Origin: Alphaproteobacteria bacterium casp-alpha6
Lineage (GTDB): Bacteria; Pseudomonadota; Alphaproteobacteria; Rhodobacterales; Rhodobacteraceae
Direction of reading: 5' to 3'
Length of the DNA: 40,490 nt
NCBI GenBank assembly: GCA_001510135.1
Contig: LFER01000003.1
Location: forward strand, 1 to 40,490
Position numbers and translations under genes: made by a program. The notes below the pieces were generated by a model. That model was not told the DNA's origin, ran no database searches, and saw nothing but the letters and a program-made list of their open reading frames with translations. Positions 8,411 to 16,942 of the stretch are shown piece after piece. Positions within the stretch are counted from its first letter, which is position 1. Each line of letters opens with the position of its first letter.

Positions 8411-8966
8411 TACTGCAGGATATACGCCACGTCTTCGTGCGGCTTATGATGAGAACATCCGCGCCGCGTTGAAAGAAGAGTTTGGTTACAAAAACGATAT
8501 GCAAATTCCCCGTCTTGAGAAAATCGTTCTCAACATCGGTGCGGGCCGCGAAGCTGTGAAAGACAGTAAAAAAGCGAAATCAGCCCAAGAAGATCTATCA
8601 ACCATCGCCGGACAGCACGCGGTCATCACGCGAGCGAAAAAATCCATCGCGGGTTTCCGGGTGCGTGAAGACATGCCTCTTGGTGCAAAGGTTACTTTGC
8701 GCGGCGCAAGAATGTATGAATTTTTGGACCGTTTGATCACTGTTGCGATGCCACGTATCCGCGATTTTCGCGGGGTTGCTGGCAAAAGCTTTGACGGACG
8801 TGGAAACTACGCGTTCGGAATCAAGGAACACATCGTTTTCCCCGAGATTGATTTTGATAAAGTCGACGAAGTCTGGGGATTGGACGTTGTAATCGCCACC
8901 ACCGCTCAAACCGATGCGGAAGCCAAGGCGCTGTTGAAAGCTTTCAACATGCCCTTCAATAGCTGA
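8403..8966 (+). CDS. rplE: 50S ribosomal protein L5
   Basis: L5 (uL5) binds 5S rRNA and contacts P-site tRNA in the central protuberance. The 187-residue protein has the family landmarks [31 protein letters not shown] and the C-terminal [16 protein letters not shown] segment. GGAG ends about 9 nt before the start, inside rplX, and the 8-nt overlap with rplX suggests coupled translation. rpsN follows 20 nt downstream. Confidence 0.98.
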   Translation: MLDTAGYTPRLRAAYDENIRAALKEEFGYKNDMQIPRLEKIVLNIGAGREAVKDSKKAKSAQEDLSTIAGQHAVITRAKKSIAGFRVREDMPLGAKVTLRGARMYEFLDRLITVAMPRIRDFRGVAGKSFDGRGNYAFGIKEHIVFPEIDFDKVDEVWGLDVVIATTAQTDAEAKALLKAFNMPFNS

Positions 8967-8986
8967 TCTGCGAAGAGGATAAAGAC

Positions 8987-9292
8987 ATGGCTAAAAAAGC
9001 AATGATCGAACGCGAGAAGAAGCGCCAGCGGCTTGTGGAAAAATATGCCGCCAAGCGTGCTCAACTCAAAGAAATCGCAAAAGATGAAACATTGCCGATG
9101 GAAGAGCGCTTCAAAGCGCGCCTGAAATTGGCAAAATTGCCGCGCAACAGCGCCGCGAACAGAATGCACAACCGCTGTCAGCTTACAGGACGCCCTCATG
9201 CGTATTATCGGAAGCTGAAAATTTCGCGGATTGCGCTTCGTGAACTGGGATCTGCTGGGCAATTGCCTGGTATGGTCAAGTCAAGCTGGTAA
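8987..9292 (+). CDS. rpsN: 30S ribosomal protein S14, zinc-independent form
   Basis: S14 (uS14) is a 30S head protein. At 101 residues this is the long form without zinc: it lacks the paired CxxC motifs of the short form, with [19 protein letters not shown] in the corresponding place. The N-terminal half is basic and helical. GAGGATAAAGAC precedes the start. The gene lies between rplE and rpsH as in the standard spc order. Confidence 0.98.
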   Translation: MAKKAMIEREKKRQRLVEKYAAKRAQLKEIAKDETLPMEERFKARLKLAKLPRNSAANRMHNRCQLTGRPHAYYRKLKISRIALRELGSAGQLPGMVKSSW

Positions 9293-9304
9293 GGAGAGAC
9301 AGAT

Positions 9305-9697
9305 ATGAACGATCCTATCGGTGATATGCTGACCCGTATTAGAAACGCTCAAATGCGGGGCAAATCGACTGTCAATTCGCCAGCATCAAAATTACGCTGC
9401 TGGGTGCTTGATGTGTTGCTGGACGAAGGTTACATCCGCGGATACGAAAAAACCACGGATGCGGCAGGCCATCCTGCCTTGGAAATCAGCCTGAAGTACT
9501 ATGACGGCGATCCAGTAATCCGCGAGCTGAAGCGCGTTTCAAAGCCGGGACGTCGCGTCTATCTTGGGGTGAAAGATATCCCACAGGTACGTCAAGGTCT
9601 TGGTATTTCGATTGTGTCGACACCTCAGGGTGTTATGTCAGATGCAGCTGCACGCTCCGCCAATGTTGGTGGCGAAGTGCTCTGCACGGTATTCTAA
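9305..9697 (+). CDS. rpsH: 30S ribosomal protein S8
   Basis: S8 (uS8) binds the central domain of 16S rRNA and, in E. coli, represses the spc operon by binding its mRNA. The 130-residue protein begins [16 protein letters not shown] and ends with [20 protein letters not shown] and GGEVLCTVF, both diagnostic. The start follows AAGGAGAGACAGAT, a strong ribosome binding site. rplF starts 10 nt after its stop. Confidence 0.98.
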   Translation: MNDPIGDMLTRIRNAQMRGKSTVNSPASKLRCWVLDVLLDEGYIRGYEKTTDAAGHPALEISLKYYDGDPVIRELKRVSKPGRRVYLGVKDIPQVRQGLGISIVSTPQGVMSDAAARSANVGGEVLCTVF

Positions 9698-9707
9698 GGG
9701 GGGTTGG

Positions 9708-10241
9708 ATGTCTCGTATTGGTAAAAAACCGGTCACGTTGCCATCAGGCGTAAGCGCCTCTTTGTCTGGCCAAACGATCGAAGTAAAAGGCCCAAAGGGC
9801 ACACGCAGCTTTTCTGCGACCGATGATGTTACGATTGCTGTCGATGACGACAAAGTGTCCGTAGCACCCCGCGGAAATTCAAAGCGGGCCCGCCAGCAAT
9901 GGGGCATGAGCCGCACGATGATTGCGAACTTGATCACCGGCGTGTCTGAAGGCTTTAAAAAAGAGCTGGAAATCACTGGTGTTGGTTATCGTGCCCAAAT
10001 ACAGGGAAATGTCTTGAAATTGAACCTTGGTCTGTCCCATGATGTAGATTATCAGGCACCTGATGGCATCACCATCACGGCCCCAAAGCAAACTGAGATC
10101 GTTGTAGAAGGCATCGATCAGCAGAAGGTGGGGCAGGTGGCTGCAGAAATCCGCGAGTGGCGTAAACCTGAGCCTTACAAAGGCAAAGGGATCCGCTACA
10201 AAGGTGAATTTATCTTCCGCAAAGCCGGCAAGAAGAAATAA
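9708..10241 (+). CDS. rplF: 50S ribosomal protein L6
   Basis: L6 (uL6) lies near the sarcin-ricin loop and factor-binding site. The 177-residue protein starts [15 protein letters not shown], contains two related L6 folds, and ends with [23 protein letters not shown]. The ATG at 9708 gives the canonical N-terminus; a longer in-frame reading from 9600 lies inside rpsH. AAGGGGGG provides the ribosome binding site. Order rpsH–rplF–rplR is standard. Confidence 0.98.
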   Translation: MSRIGKKPVTLPSGVSASLSGQTIEVKGPKGTRSFSATDDVTIAVDDDKVSVAPRGNSKRARQQWGMSRTMIANLITGVSEGFKKELEITGVGYRAQIQGNVLKLNLGLSHDVDYQAPDGITITAPKQTEIVVEGIDQQKVGQVAAEIREWRKPEPYKGKGIRYKGEFIFRKAGKKK

Positions 10242-10252
10242 GGACGCTCATT

Positions 10253-10612
10253 ATGGCAAACAGCAAAAGACAACTGTTCTTGAAGCGCCGCCTGCGCGTT
10301 CGGAACAAACTTCGCAAGGTGAATGCGGGGCGTGTGCGCCTTTGTGTTCATCGCAGTAACAAAAATATCAGCGCCCAGCTGATTGATGATGTACAAGGTC
10401 GTACTTTGGCCGCAGCATCTTCTTTGGAAAAAGGTTTGGGTTTTGTTGGTAAAAATAACGTTGAAGCTGCATCTAAAGTAGGCGCAGCCTTGGCCGAGCG
10501 TGCTAAAAAAGCTGGCGTCGGCGAATGTTATTTTGATCGCGGCGGATTTCTCTTTCACGGTGGCATCAAAGCTTTGGCAGATGCGGCACGTGAAGGTGGT
10601 CTGAAATTTTAA
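10253..10612 (+). CDS. rplR: 50S ribosomal protein L18
   Basis: L18 (uL18) binds 5S rRNA with L5 and L25 and joins it to the 50S central protuberance. The protein is 119 residues, with [30 protein letters not shown] near the N-terminus and [27 protein letters not shown] at the end, both strongly conserved. AAGGACGCTCATT precedes the ATG. rpsE follows after 12 nt. Confidence 0.98.
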   Translation: MANSKRQLFLKRRLRVRNKLRKVNAGRVRLCVHRSNKNISAQLIDDVQGRTLAAASSLEKGLGFVGKNNVEAASKVGAALAERAKKAGVGECYFDRGGFLFHGGIKALADAAREGGLKF

Positions 10613-10624
10613 GGAGACAAGAGA

Positions 10625-11203
10625 ATGGCTAAAGAACCAAACAACCGGGGACGGCGCGAACGCGACGAAGCACCGGAGTTCGCCGATCGTCTTGTGTCGA
10701 TCAACCGTGTATCCAAAACTGTAAAAGGCGGTAAGCGTTTCGGCTTTGCAGCACTTGTTGTTGTCGGTGACCAAAAAGGTCGCGTCGGATTTGGCAAGGG
10801 CAAGGCAAAAGAAGTACCAGAAGCGATCCGCAAAGCGACAGAGCATGCGAAACGGTCTATGGTCCGCATTCCGCTTCGCGAAGGGCGCACACTCCATCAT
10901 GATATCGAAGGGCGCCATGGTGCCGGTAAGGTCGTGATGCGCACAGCGCCAACCGGTACCGGTATCATCGCGGGTGGTCCAATGCGTGCAGTTTTTGAGA
11001 TGCTTGGCATTCAGGATGTTGTTGCAAAATCCATCGGGTCACAAAACCCCTATAACATGGTGCGCGCAACCATCGACGGTCTTTTGAAAGAAACCAGCCC
11101 TCGTATGGTTGCACAGCGTCGCGGCAAAAAGGTTGCAGATATTCTGCGCCGTAATGACACGCCAGCCCCAGCAGCTGAAGCTGCTGAAGCCGCTGAAGCA
11201 TAA
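10625..11203 (+). CDS. rpsE: 30S ribosomal protein S5
   Basis: S5 (uS5) lies at the mRNA entrance and influences decoding fidelity. The 192-residue protein has the double-stranded RNA-binding-like N-terminal domain ([27 protein letters not shown]) and the C-terminal domain with [22 protein letters not shown]. It is longer than E. coli S5 because of a C-terminal Ala/Glu tail encoded by a short tandem repeat. AAGGAGACAAGAGA precedes the start. Confidence 0.98.
   Translation: MAKEPNNRGRRERDEAPEFADRLVSINRVSKTVKGGKRFGFAALVVVGDQKGRVGFGKGKAKEVPEAIRKATEHAKRSMVRIPLREGRTLHHDIEGRHGAGKVVMRTAPTGTGIIAGGPMRAVFEMLGIQDVVAKSIGSQNPYNMVRATIDGLLKETSPRMVAQRRGKKVADILRRNDTPAPAAEAAEAAEA
11171..11197 (+). repeat. Three 9-nt tandem repeats in the rpsE 3' end
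   Basis: Three near-identical units (GC-GCT-GAA type, variants GCAGCTGAA, GCTGCTGAA, GCCGCTGAA) encode the Ala-Ala-Glu tail of S5. Differences fall at the third codon position. The tail could vary in length between strains by slippage. Confidence 0.7.
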
Positions 11204-11215
11204 GGGAGCAGAACC

Positions 11216-11404
11216 ATGGCAAAAACCATCGTTGTAAAACAAATTGGTTCTCCGATCCGTCGCCCTGAAAAGCAGCGCCAAACTCTGATCGGTCTTGGTC
11301 TTAACAAAATGCACAAGACCCGCGAACTGGAGGACACACCTTCGGTACGCGGTATGGTCAATAAGATCCCGCATCTTGTCAAAATCATTGAAGAACGCGG
11401 CTAA
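11216..11404 (+). CDS. rpmD: 50S ribosomal protein L30
   Basis: L30 (uL30) is a small surface protein of the 50S subunit. The 62-residue protein has the single-domain bacterial form: [31 protein letters not shown], then [26 protein letters not shown] precedes the start. It ends the third ribosomal unit, because a strong terminator begins 25 nt after its stop. In the standard order rplO would follow directly; here about 1.9 kb of unrelated genes intervene. Confidence 0.97.
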   Translation: MAKTIVVKQIGSPIRRPEKQRQTLIGLGLNKMHKTRELEDTPSVRGMVNKIPHLVKIIEERG

Positions 11405-11428
11405 ACGCCTTCACATTATGTTTCAGAG

Positions 11429-11459
11429 CGCCCCGCCATTCAGCGGGGCGTTTTTTTTT
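11429..11459 (+). terminator. Rho-independent terminator after rpmD
   Basis: An 8-bp stem CGCCCCGC (11429-11436)/GCGGGGCG (11443-11450) with a 6-nt loop is followed by nine T residues. It is one of the strongest terminators in the window and isolates the downstream accessory genes from the ribosomal message. Confidence 0.93.
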
Positions 11460-11526
11460 GCGGGTTGAGGGTTTTGATGCAACTTTATAGAACTGCGTTG
11501 TCCGGACAGGTTGAAGGGATGGAAAG

Positions 11527-11910
11527 ATGCATAGAGGGTCTTGTCTTTGCGGAATTGTGCGAATTCGCGTAGATGGCCCGCTCAATCCGCCTGATGCCTG
11601 TCATTGCACCATTTGTCGGAAAGTGAGTGGCCATTACCTTGTCTCCACCGATATTCCCCGTGACAGTTTGCATATTGAAGGAAAAGAATACGTTTCATGG
11701 TTTCGCTCTTCTGAAAAGGTACGTCGCGGATTTTGCTCGAAATGTGGAAGCACGCTGTTTTTTGACCCTTTGACAGGCACTGATTGGACGTCCGTGGCAA
11801 TGGGCGCATTTGATCAGCCGACGGAGGTGAAAACCCACATCCACATATTTGTCAGTCAGAAAGGGGATTATTATGATCTTACCGACGGGCTGCCGCAAAA
11901 CGAAAGGTAA
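11527..11910 (+). CDS. GFA/CENP-V family zinc-binding protein
   Basis: This 127-residue protein belongs to the GFA (glutathione-dependent formaldehyde-activating enzyme-like, CENP-V) fold. The zinc-ligand pattern is complete: Cys6-x-Cys8, Cys25-x-Cys27-xx-Cys30, and Cys70-xx-Cys73. FCSKCGSTLFF and FDQP are also typical. Most members lack proven formaldehyde activity, so substrate and reaction are unknown. It lies 68 nt after the rpmD terminator and 7 nt before a HAD phosphatase gene, with which it is probably cotranscribed. A weak promoter-like TATAGA lies near 11486. The pair interrupts the ribosomal order. Confidence 0.85.
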   Translation: MHRGSCLCGIVRIRVDGPLNPPDACHCTICRKVSGHYLVSTDIPRDSLHIEGKEYVSWFRSSEKVRRGFCSKCGSTLFFDPLTGTDWTSVAMGAFDQPTEVKTHIHIFVSQKGDYYDLTDGLPQNER

Positions 11911-11917
11911 GAGCGGG

Positions 11918-12574
11918 ATGCTCTATGAAGCTGTGTTGTTTGATATGGATGGGCTCCTCTTGGACACAGAACGCCAATATCTTGGTACTTTCATCGCCAC
12001 ATGTGAGAGCTTTGGAGTGTCTGGAGTTGAGCAAGTTTATTATGACTGTATTGGCTTGCGCTTGGTTGATAGTCAAAAAGTTCTGCAAAAAGGCTTGGGT
12101 CACCTTGTGGATTTAGCCTCTTTTACTGATACATGGGACGCGCTCACCTTAGAGGCGCGGTCAAAGGACATTCCAGTTAAAACCGGCGCTAAAGAGCTTT
12201 TGGGGCAATTGGCGGATGCGGGGATTCCCTGCGTTGTTGCGACCTCAACGGGCACGGAGAAAGCCATCCATCATCTCAAAAAAGCTGGGCTTTACGAATT
12301 GATCAGTGGGGTTGTGGGCGGGGACCAAGTGTCATCGGGCAAACCAAATCCCGAAGTTTATCTCAGGGCGGCGATCTTGGTTGGGACGCGCGCTCCTTAT
12401 TGTGCTGCGTTTGAGGATAGCGATCCCGGTGCGCGCGCGGCCCATGCTTCAGGTGCAACAACCGTGCAAGTACCTGATTTAAAATATCCCTCTGATGACA
12501 CATGTGCCCTTGGACATGTCATCGCGCAAGACCTTTTGTCAGGGGCGCGTCAGATCGGTTTGATTGATGGATGA
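11918..12574 (+). CDS. HAD-superfamily hydrolase (phosphatase/phosphoglucomutase-like)
   Basis: This 218-residue protein has the HAD subfamily IA plan. The nucleophile motif is FDMDGLLLDTE (Asp9 and Asp11). A helical cap follows. Motif II is VATSTG near 110, motif III lysine is in SSGKPNPEVY, and motif IV is FEDSDPGARAA. Such proteins are usually small-metabolite phosphatases or beta-phosphoglucomutases; substrate cannot be deduced. The ATG at 11918 aligns with the family start. A longer reading from 11849 would overlap the GFA gene. It follows that gene by 7 nt, probably in the same message. Confidence 0.88.
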   Translation: MLYEAVLFDMDGLLLDTERQYLGTFIATCESFGVSGVEQVYYDCIGLRLVDSQKVLQKGLGHLVDLASFTDTWDALTLEARSKDIPVKTGAKELLGQLADAGIPCVVATSTGTEKAIHHLKKAGLYELISGVVGGDQVSSGKPNPEVYLRAAILVGTRAPYCAAFEDSDPGARAAHASGATTVQVPDLKYPSDDTCALGHVIAQDLLSGARQIGLIDG

Positions 12575-12611
12575 GCTATATTTTGGAAGCGATTTGGTTA
12601 AATAATAAAGC

Positions 12612-12639
12612 TTGATAGCTCTCTAATTCTTCGTATGAC
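12612..12639 (+). promoter_or_regulatory. Candidate promoter for the secreted-protein gene
   Basis: TTGATA (12612-12617) and TATGAC (12634-12639) are separated by 16 nt in the 94-nt gap after the HAD gene, about 30 nt before the next start. By-eye assignment only. Confidence 0.35.
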
Positions 12640-12668
12640 TGGGAGGAGGGCGCTGGTGAGGGATCATT

Positions 12669-13142
12669 ATGAAACAGTTCTTTGGAGCGGTCATTTTTTT
12701 ATTTTTGGCAACGGGGACGTTACAGGCAGAAAGTCTGTTGCCAGACCGCGTTTTTATCCCAATTTACACGGGCCATTATTATGAGGTGCCCTTGGATGAA
12801 ACCCAACCACAGGATTTCACCCCGAGCGTCTATGGCAGTTGGGACAATCGGATTTTGTCACTGGATTACGGATTTGGGATTTTGAACGACAGTTTTCAGG
12901 ATCTTGCTTTTCAGGTTTCTGTTGGCAAAGGCTGGGACCTTGGTCCCGATGCTGTGGCGGGCGTGTTTTGGGGGTATCGTAGGGCGTTTGATGACACTGC
13001 TTCCAATACAGAAGGGCTGTCCTTTCCCGCTTTTTACGCCACCTATAAAAACTTCTTTATCAATACTGTCGGCGGTGTCGTGGACGGGACGCTGCAAGGG
13101 ATTGTCACTTTTGGCCTTAAATTTGATTTGACGCCGCGATAG
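12669..13142 (+). CDS. Small secreted protein, possible outer-membrane beta-barrel
   Basis: I do not recognise the family with certainty. The 157-residue product has a clear signal peptide (hydrophobic 5-18, likely cleavage after LQA at 20), so it is exported. The mature part is rich in Gly, aromatic and alternating hydrophobic residues (LSLDYGFGIL, AGVFWGYRRAF, GIVTFGLKFDL) and ends in a strand-like segment. This fits a small outer-membrane barrel, perhaps an acyloxyacyl-hydrolase-like protein, but no catalytic motif was confirmed. GAGGG 6 nt before the ATG supports the start. It sits between the GFA/HAD pair and rplO, with no cysteine in the mature sequence. Confidence 0.65.
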   Translation: MKQFFGAVIFLFLATGTLQAESLLPDRVFIPIYTGHYYEVPLDETQPQDFTPSVYGSWDNRILSLDYGFGILNDSFQDLAFQVSVGKGWDLGPDAVAGVFWGYRRAFDDTASNTEGLSFPAFYATYKNFFINTVGGVVDGTLQGIVTFGLKFDLTPR

Positions 13143-13171
13143 GCGCTTTTTTTCGCCGCGGAAAACCTGCC

Positions 13172-13200
13172 TTGCATGGTCGTGCACTTGTGTTTATACG
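13172..13200 (+). promoter_or_regulatory. Candidate promoter for the rplO–secY–adk unit
   Basis: TTGCAT (13172-13177) and TATACG (13195-13200) are 17 nt apart, 94 nt before rplO. A new promoter is expected here because rplO is separated from the rest of the spc genes. The same TTGCAT/17/TAxACG layout recurs before the tRNA gene at 40192. Confidence 0.4.
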
Positions 13201-13293
13201 CTTCGCGGTGGGCGTTTGACCCAGAATCACAATTAGACGCCGTGTTTGCCCCGCTTGTCGCTCTTGGGGTAATTCCGGCAAAGGAGAAGCGAC

Positions 13294-13776
13294 ATGAAAT
13301 TGCATGAACTGCACGATAACGAAGGTGCAAATCGTAAAAAGAAACGCGTTGGCCGTGGTCCGGGATCTGGCAAAGGTAAAACTGCAGGACGCGGTATCAA
13401 AGGTCAAAAATCCCGTTCAGGTGTTTCGATAAATGGTTATGAAGGCGGGCAAATGCCGCTCTACCAACGTTTGCCGAAGCGTGGGTTTAATAAACCAAAC
13501 CGCAAAAAATACGCTGTAATGAACTTGGGCCTCGTGCAAAAATTCATCGACGCCGGCAAATTGGATGCGAAAGCAGAGATCACAGAAGACGCGCTCGTTG
13601 CAAGGGGCCTGGTGCGCCGTAAACTTGACGGTATCCGGATTTTAGCGAAGGGTGAAATCACATCCAAAGTGACGATTTCCGTCACGGGTGCATCAAAATC
13701 TGCAATCGACGCAGTCGTCAAAGCAGGCGGTGCGCTGAACGTCTCTGCGTCATCAGCAGAGGCGGCAGGGGAATAA
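13294..13776 (+). CDS. rplO: 50S ribosomal protein L15
   Basis: L15 (uL15) is a late 50S assembly protein with a long glycine-rich extension. The 160-residue protein starts [34 protein letters not shown] and contains [18 protein letters not shown], both diagnostic. AAAGGAGAAGCGAC is a strong ribosome binding site. It begins a unit with secY and adk after the accessory insertion. The C-terminus is an Ser/Ala-rich tail, slightly longer than usual. Confidence 0.98.
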   Translation: MKLHELHDNEGANRKKKRVGRGPGSGKGKTAGRGIKGQKSRSGVSINGYEGGQMPLYQRLPKRGFNKPNRKKYAVMNLGLVQKFIDAGKLDAKAEITEDALVARGLVRRKLDGIRILAKGEITSKVTISVTGASKSAIDAVVKAGGALNVSASSAEAAGE

Positions 13777-13825
13777 CTGCTTGTTTGTGGGCTAAAGGCT
13801 CCTTACATAGGTCTTAAGTTTTCCG

Positions 13826-13863
13826 AACGCCGCCAAGCCGGAACAGGCTCTGGGCGGCGTTTT
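13826..13863 (+). promoter_or_regulatory. Nested hairpin between rplO and secY (attenuator-like)
   Basis: A 9-bp outer stem AACGCCGCC (13826-13834)/GGCGGCGTT (13853-13861) encloses AGCC/GGCT (13836-13849) and is followed by TTTTAATAAA. It could partly terminate transcription and so lower SecY relative to L15. The short T-tract makes full termination unlikely. Confidence 0.5.
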
Positions 13864-13880
13864 AATAAAGAGAGAGATAT

Positions 13881-15242
13881 ATGGTTTCTGCTGTAGAGCA
13901 AATGGCTGCAAATACCAGCTGGGCTGCGCTGGGAAAGGCAACCGATCTGAGGCAAAGGATCTTTTTCACGCTTGGTTTGCTGATTGTGTACCGACTGGGT
14001 ACCTTTATTCCAGTTCCAGGTATCGATGCCAGCGCGCTTCGAGAGTTTATGGAGCAGGCGCAACAGGGCATCGGCGGTATGCTGAGCATGTTTACCGGTG
14101 GAGCCTTGGGGCGGATGGGGATCTTTGCTTTGGGGATCATGCCTTATATTTCGGCTTCTATCATCGTTCAGCTTATGACCTCTATGGTGCCCCAGTTGGA
14201 GCAGCTGAAAAAAGAGGGTGAGCAGGGTCGGAAAAAAATCAACCAATACACCCGCTATGGAACAGTTCTTTTGGCGACCTTGCAGGCCTATGGGCTGGCG
14301 GCAAGCCTTGAGGCAGGTGATTTGGTGACCGATCCGGGGCTCTTTTTCAAGGCCTCCTGTATAATCACTCTGGTCGGGGGAACAATGTTCCTCATGTGGC
14401 TTGGGGAACAGATCACCGCTCGCGGCATCGGAAACGGGATTTCCTTGATAATATTTGTAGGCATCATTGCTGAATTACCTTCGGCCTTGGCGCAGTTTTT
14501 TGCTTCCGGTCGCTCAGGGGTCATCAGCCCTGCCGTCATCGTCGGTGTTCTGGTAATGGTAGTCGTTACCATCAGCTTTGTAGTCTTCATGGAGCGCGCT
14601 CTGCGAAAGATCGTGATCCAATACCCGCGGCGTCAGGTGGGCATGAAAATTATGGAAGGTCAGAACTCTCATCTTCCTATAAAAGTAAACCCAGCAGGTG
14701 TCATACCGGCAATCTTTGCAAGCTCTTTGTTGCTCTTACCAACAACCGTCAGCACGTTTTCGGGGGCACAGACGGGGCCTGTGATGTCCACTATTCTGGC
14801 TTATTTTGGACCGGGACAACCGTTGTATCTTGCGTTCTTTACAGCGATGATCGTGTTTTTTACCTACTTTTACACATTCAATGTGTCGTTCAAGCCAGAC
14901 GATGTATCGGATAATCTGAAAAATCAGAATGGGTTTATTCCCGGTATTCGTCCGGGTCAGAAAACGGCGGAGCATCTTGAATTTGTGCTTAATCGGCTTT
15001 TGGTGCTTGGTGCAGGATACTTAGCATTGGTCTGTTTGCTTCCTGAAATCCTCAGAGGCCAATTGGCGATCCCGTTTTATTTTGGTGGCACGTCCGTTCT
15101 GATTGTCGTCTCTGTCACCATGGATACCATTCAACAGGTCCAATCGCATCTGCTCGCTCATCAGTACGAAAGCCTCATTGAGAAATCTCAGATCCGCAGT
15201 AAGGGAAAGACACGCAAGAGAAGAGGACCGACTCGCAAATGA
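13881..15242 (+). CDS. secY: Protein translocase subunit SecY
   Basis: SecY is the central channel of the Sec translocon in the inner membrane. The 453-residue protein has the expected ten membrane segments, with the first-helix and plug region [35 protein letters not shown] in TM2, and the cytoplasmic basic loop near [22 protein letters not shown] before TM7. The C-terminus is basic. GAGAGAGA precedes the ATG. Its stop overlaps the adk start by 4 nt. rpmJ, which follows secY in E. coli, is absent here; adk follows instead, as in many alphaproteobacteria. Confidence 0.98.
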   Translation: MVSAVEQMAANTSWAALGKATDLRQRIFFTLGLLIVYRLGTFIPVPGIDASALREFMEQAQQGIGGMLSMFTGGALGRMGIFALGIMPYISASIIVQLMTSMVPQLEQLKKEGEQGRKKINQYTRYGTVLLATLQAYGLAASLEAGDLVTDPGLFFKASCIITLVGGTMFLMWLGEQITARGIGNGISLIIFVGIIAELPSALAQFFASGRSGVISPAVIVGVLVMVVVTISFVVFMERALRKIVIQYPRRQVGMKIMEGQNSHLPIKVNPAGVIPAIFASSLLLLPTTVSTFSGAQTGPVMSTILAYFGPGQPLYLAFFTAMIVFFTYFYTFNVSFKPDDVSDNLKNQNGFIPGIRPGQKTAEHLEFVLNRLLVLGAGYLALVCLLPEILRGQLAIPFYFGGTSVLIVVSVTMDTIQQVQSHLLAHQYESLIEKSQIRSKGKTRKRRGPTRK

Positions 15243-15886
15243 ACATCATCCTTTTAGGGCCACCCGGTGCCGGCAAAGGTACACAAGCCCGCATTCTCGT
15301 AGATGCTCGTAACATGGTGCAGCTTTCAACAGGCGATATGCTGCGCGAAGCCAAGAATAGCGGCAGCGAGATGGGCAAGAAAGTGGCAGAGGTGATGGCG
15401 CGTGGGGATCTTGTTACAGACGAGATCGTGATCGGTCTGATCCGTGAAAAATTGACCGGTGCTTCGGGCAATGGGTTCATTTTCGACGGCTTTCCTCGCA
15501 CTTTGGCACAGGCTGACGCACTTGGATCGCTTCTTGAGGAAATGGGGTCGAAACTGGACGCGGTGGTTGAAATGCGCGTGGACGATGATGCGCTTGTGCG
15601 CCGTATCACCGCACGGTCAACCTGTGCGAGCTGCGGTGAGATGTATAACGACCATACAAAACCTCAGCCAGCAGATGGGAAGTGTTCAAACTGTGGCGCC
15701 AGCGAGTTTTCACGCCGCGCGGATGACAATGAAGAAAGCCTGCGTCAACGTTTGATGGAATACTACAAAAAAACATCGCCGCTGATCGGATATTATTATG
15801 CCAAAGCATTGCTCAATCAGGTAAATGGCTTGGGAGAGATTGAGGAAGTTCAGGCAGAAATTTCTCAAGTTCTTAATAATTGTTAG
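15239..15886 (+). CDS. adk: Adenylate kinase
   Basis: Adenylate kinase balances ATP, ADP and AMP in the cytoplasm. The 215-residue long form carries the P-loop GPPGAGKGT at 7-15, [11 protein letters not shown] near 83-93, and a LID domain with four zinc-binding cysteines (Cys129, Cys132, Cys149, Cys152). That zinc LID is not present in the E. coli enzyme, which uses a hydrogen-bond network instead. The ATGA overlap with secY indicates coupling. About 180 nt of spacer with a promoter-like site follows before rpsM. Confidence 0.98.
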   Translation: MNIILLGPPGAGKGTQARILVDARNMVQLSTGDMLREAKNSGSEMGKKVAEVMARGDLVTDEIVIGLIREKLTGASGNGFIFDGFPRTLAQADALGSLLEEMGSKLDAVVEMRVDDDALVRRITARSTCASCGEMYNDHTKPQPADGKCSNCGASEFSRRADDNEESLRQRLMEYYKKTSPLIGYYYAKALLNQVNGLGEIEEVQAEISQVLNNC

Positions 15887-15895
15887 GTTTTGGGC

Positions 15896-15924
15896 TTGAC
15901 GGCTGCCGAGATTTTTCTTAGCTA
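15896..15924 (+). promoter_or_regulatory. Candidate promoter of the alpha operon
   Basis: TTGACG (15896-15901) and TAGCTA (15919-15924) are 17 nt apart, just after adk and about 140 nt before rpsM. The good -35 and optimal spacing make it the best candidate for driving rpsM–rpsK–rpoA–rplQ. Confidence 0.45.
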
Positions 15925-16022
15925 GCAGCTTCTCGATGAGAGTCGCTGTTTTGTGAGAGAAAGATCCAAACAGAATTCGTTATTGGCGCAGATGTTAAAT
16001 CTGGGTCAATGTTGTGAAAAAA

Positions 16023-16042
16023 GGTTCCGGGGCTACGGAACC
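16023..16042 (+). promoter_or_regulatory. Hairpin just before the rpsM ribosome binding site
   Basis: A 7-bp perfect stem GGTTCCG (16023-16029)/CGGAACC (16036-16042) has the loop GGGCTA and ends about 10 nt before AAGGA. Its position suits control of translation initiation. In E. coli the alpha operon leader binds S4, but rpsD is not in this cluster, so any regulator is unknown. Confidence 0.45.
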
Positions 16043-16064
16043 GCAACAAAAAAGGAAAAGACAC

Positions 16065-16433
16065 GTGGCACGTATCGCCGGCGTAAACATCCCGACAAAT
16101 AAACGGGTGCCAATCGCACTCACTTATATAACCGGCATTGGCAAAGCCTCTGCTGAAACCATTTGCGAAGCTGTCAACATCGACCGCTCTCGCCGTGTGA
16201 ATGAACTGAGCGATGCAGAAGTGCTTGCAGTTCGCGAATTCATCGACGCAAATTTTTCTGTTGAAGGTGATCTTCGCCGCGAAGTGACGATGAACATCAA
16301 ACGTCTGATGGACCTCGGTTGCTACCGTGGTCTGCGCCACCGCCGTAATCTTCCGGTGCGTGGACAGCGCACCCATACAAATGCCCGCACCCGCAAAGGT
16401 CCGGCTAAAGCCATTGCTGGCAAGAAGAAGTAA
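16065..16433 (+). CDS. rpsM: 30S ribosomal protein S13 (GTG start)
   Basis: S13 (uS13) is a 30S head protein that contacts P-site tRNA and forms bridge B1. Starting at the GTG at 16065 gives the canonical 122 residues beginning [14 protein letters not shown], with [14 protein letters not shown] and the C-terminal [38 protein letters not shown] lies just upstream. An in-frame ATG at 16014 would add 17 residues encoded by the hairpin leader, which do not look like S13, so it was rejected. The GTG start may moderate expression. Confidence 0.96.
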   Translation: MARIAGVNIPTNKRVPIALTYITGIGKASAETICEAVNIDRSRRVNELSDAEVLAVREFIDANFSVEGDLRREVTMNIKRLMDLGCYRGLRHRRNLPVRGQRTHTNARTRKGPAKAIAGKKK

Positions 16434-16448
16434 GAGGGGGCATCAGAT

Positions 16449-16841
16449 ATGGCACGTGATACTCGCCGTGGCGGTAAGAAAAAAGTTTCTAAAAACATAG
16501 CAGCCGGTGTTGCCCATGTGAACAGTTCGTTCAACAACACCAAAATTCTGATCTCTGACGTTCAGGGGAACGCCATTGCTTGGTCTTCTGCTGGGACAAT
16601 GGGGTTCAAGGGCTCTCGCAAATCGACACCCTATGCCGCACAGATGGCAGCAGAGGATGCTGGACGGAAAGCGCAAGACCACGGTGTTAAAACGCTTGAG
16701 GTGGAAGTGCAAGGCCCCGGTTCTGGCCGTGAAAGCGCATTGCGGGCTCTGGCAGCCATTGGGTTCAGTATTACGTCGATCCGCGATGTGACACCGATTG
16801 CACACAATGGATGTCGTCCTCCTAAACGGCGCCGCGTATAA
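16449..16841 (+). CDS. rpsK: 30S ribosomal protein S11
   Basis: S11 (uS11) lies on the 30S platform near the mRNA exit. The 130-residue protein has a typical basic N-terminus, then [44 protein letters not shown], and ends [24 protein letters not shown]. The start follows GAGGGGGCATCAGAT. In E. coli rpsD would follow; here rpoA does, the usual alphaproteobacterial arrangement. Confidence 0.98.
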   Translation: MARDTRRGGKKKVSKNIAAGVAHVNSSFNNTKILISDVQGNAIAWSSAGTMGFKGSRKSTPYAAQMAAEDAGRKAQDHGVKTLEVEVQGPGSGRESALRALAAIGFSITSIRDVTPIAHNGCRPPKRRRV

Positions 16842-16855
16842 ATTTTATGGCTTTG

Positions 16856-16874
16856 CCGGCGCTTTGTGCGCCGG
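16856..16874 (+). promoter_or_regulatory. Hairpin between rpsK and rpoA
   Basis: A perfect 7-bp stem CCGGCGC (16856-16862)/GCGCCGG (16868-16874) with loop TTTGT lies at the position vacated by rpsD. No immediate T-tract follows, so it is more likely an mRNA-processing or stability element than a terminator. Confidence 0.4.
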
Positions 16875-16942
16875 ATGCTGATTTTAACCTCGGGAGCATC
16901 TGACCTTTTGGACATGAGGCAGACGCAGGAATGGAGGGACTT

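Noticed and set aside
10196..10918. A 240-codon minus-strand open frame across rplR and rpsE, and similar long antisense frames such as 1458-2066
   Set aside because: They lie entirely opposite well-identified ribosomal protein genes, lack family-like sequence and are explained by codon bias of the genuine strand.
16014..16064. Upstream in-frame ATG for rpsM
   Set aside because: The added residues come from the hairpin leader and do not resemble S13; the GTG at 16065 has a good ribosome binding site and canonical N-terminus.
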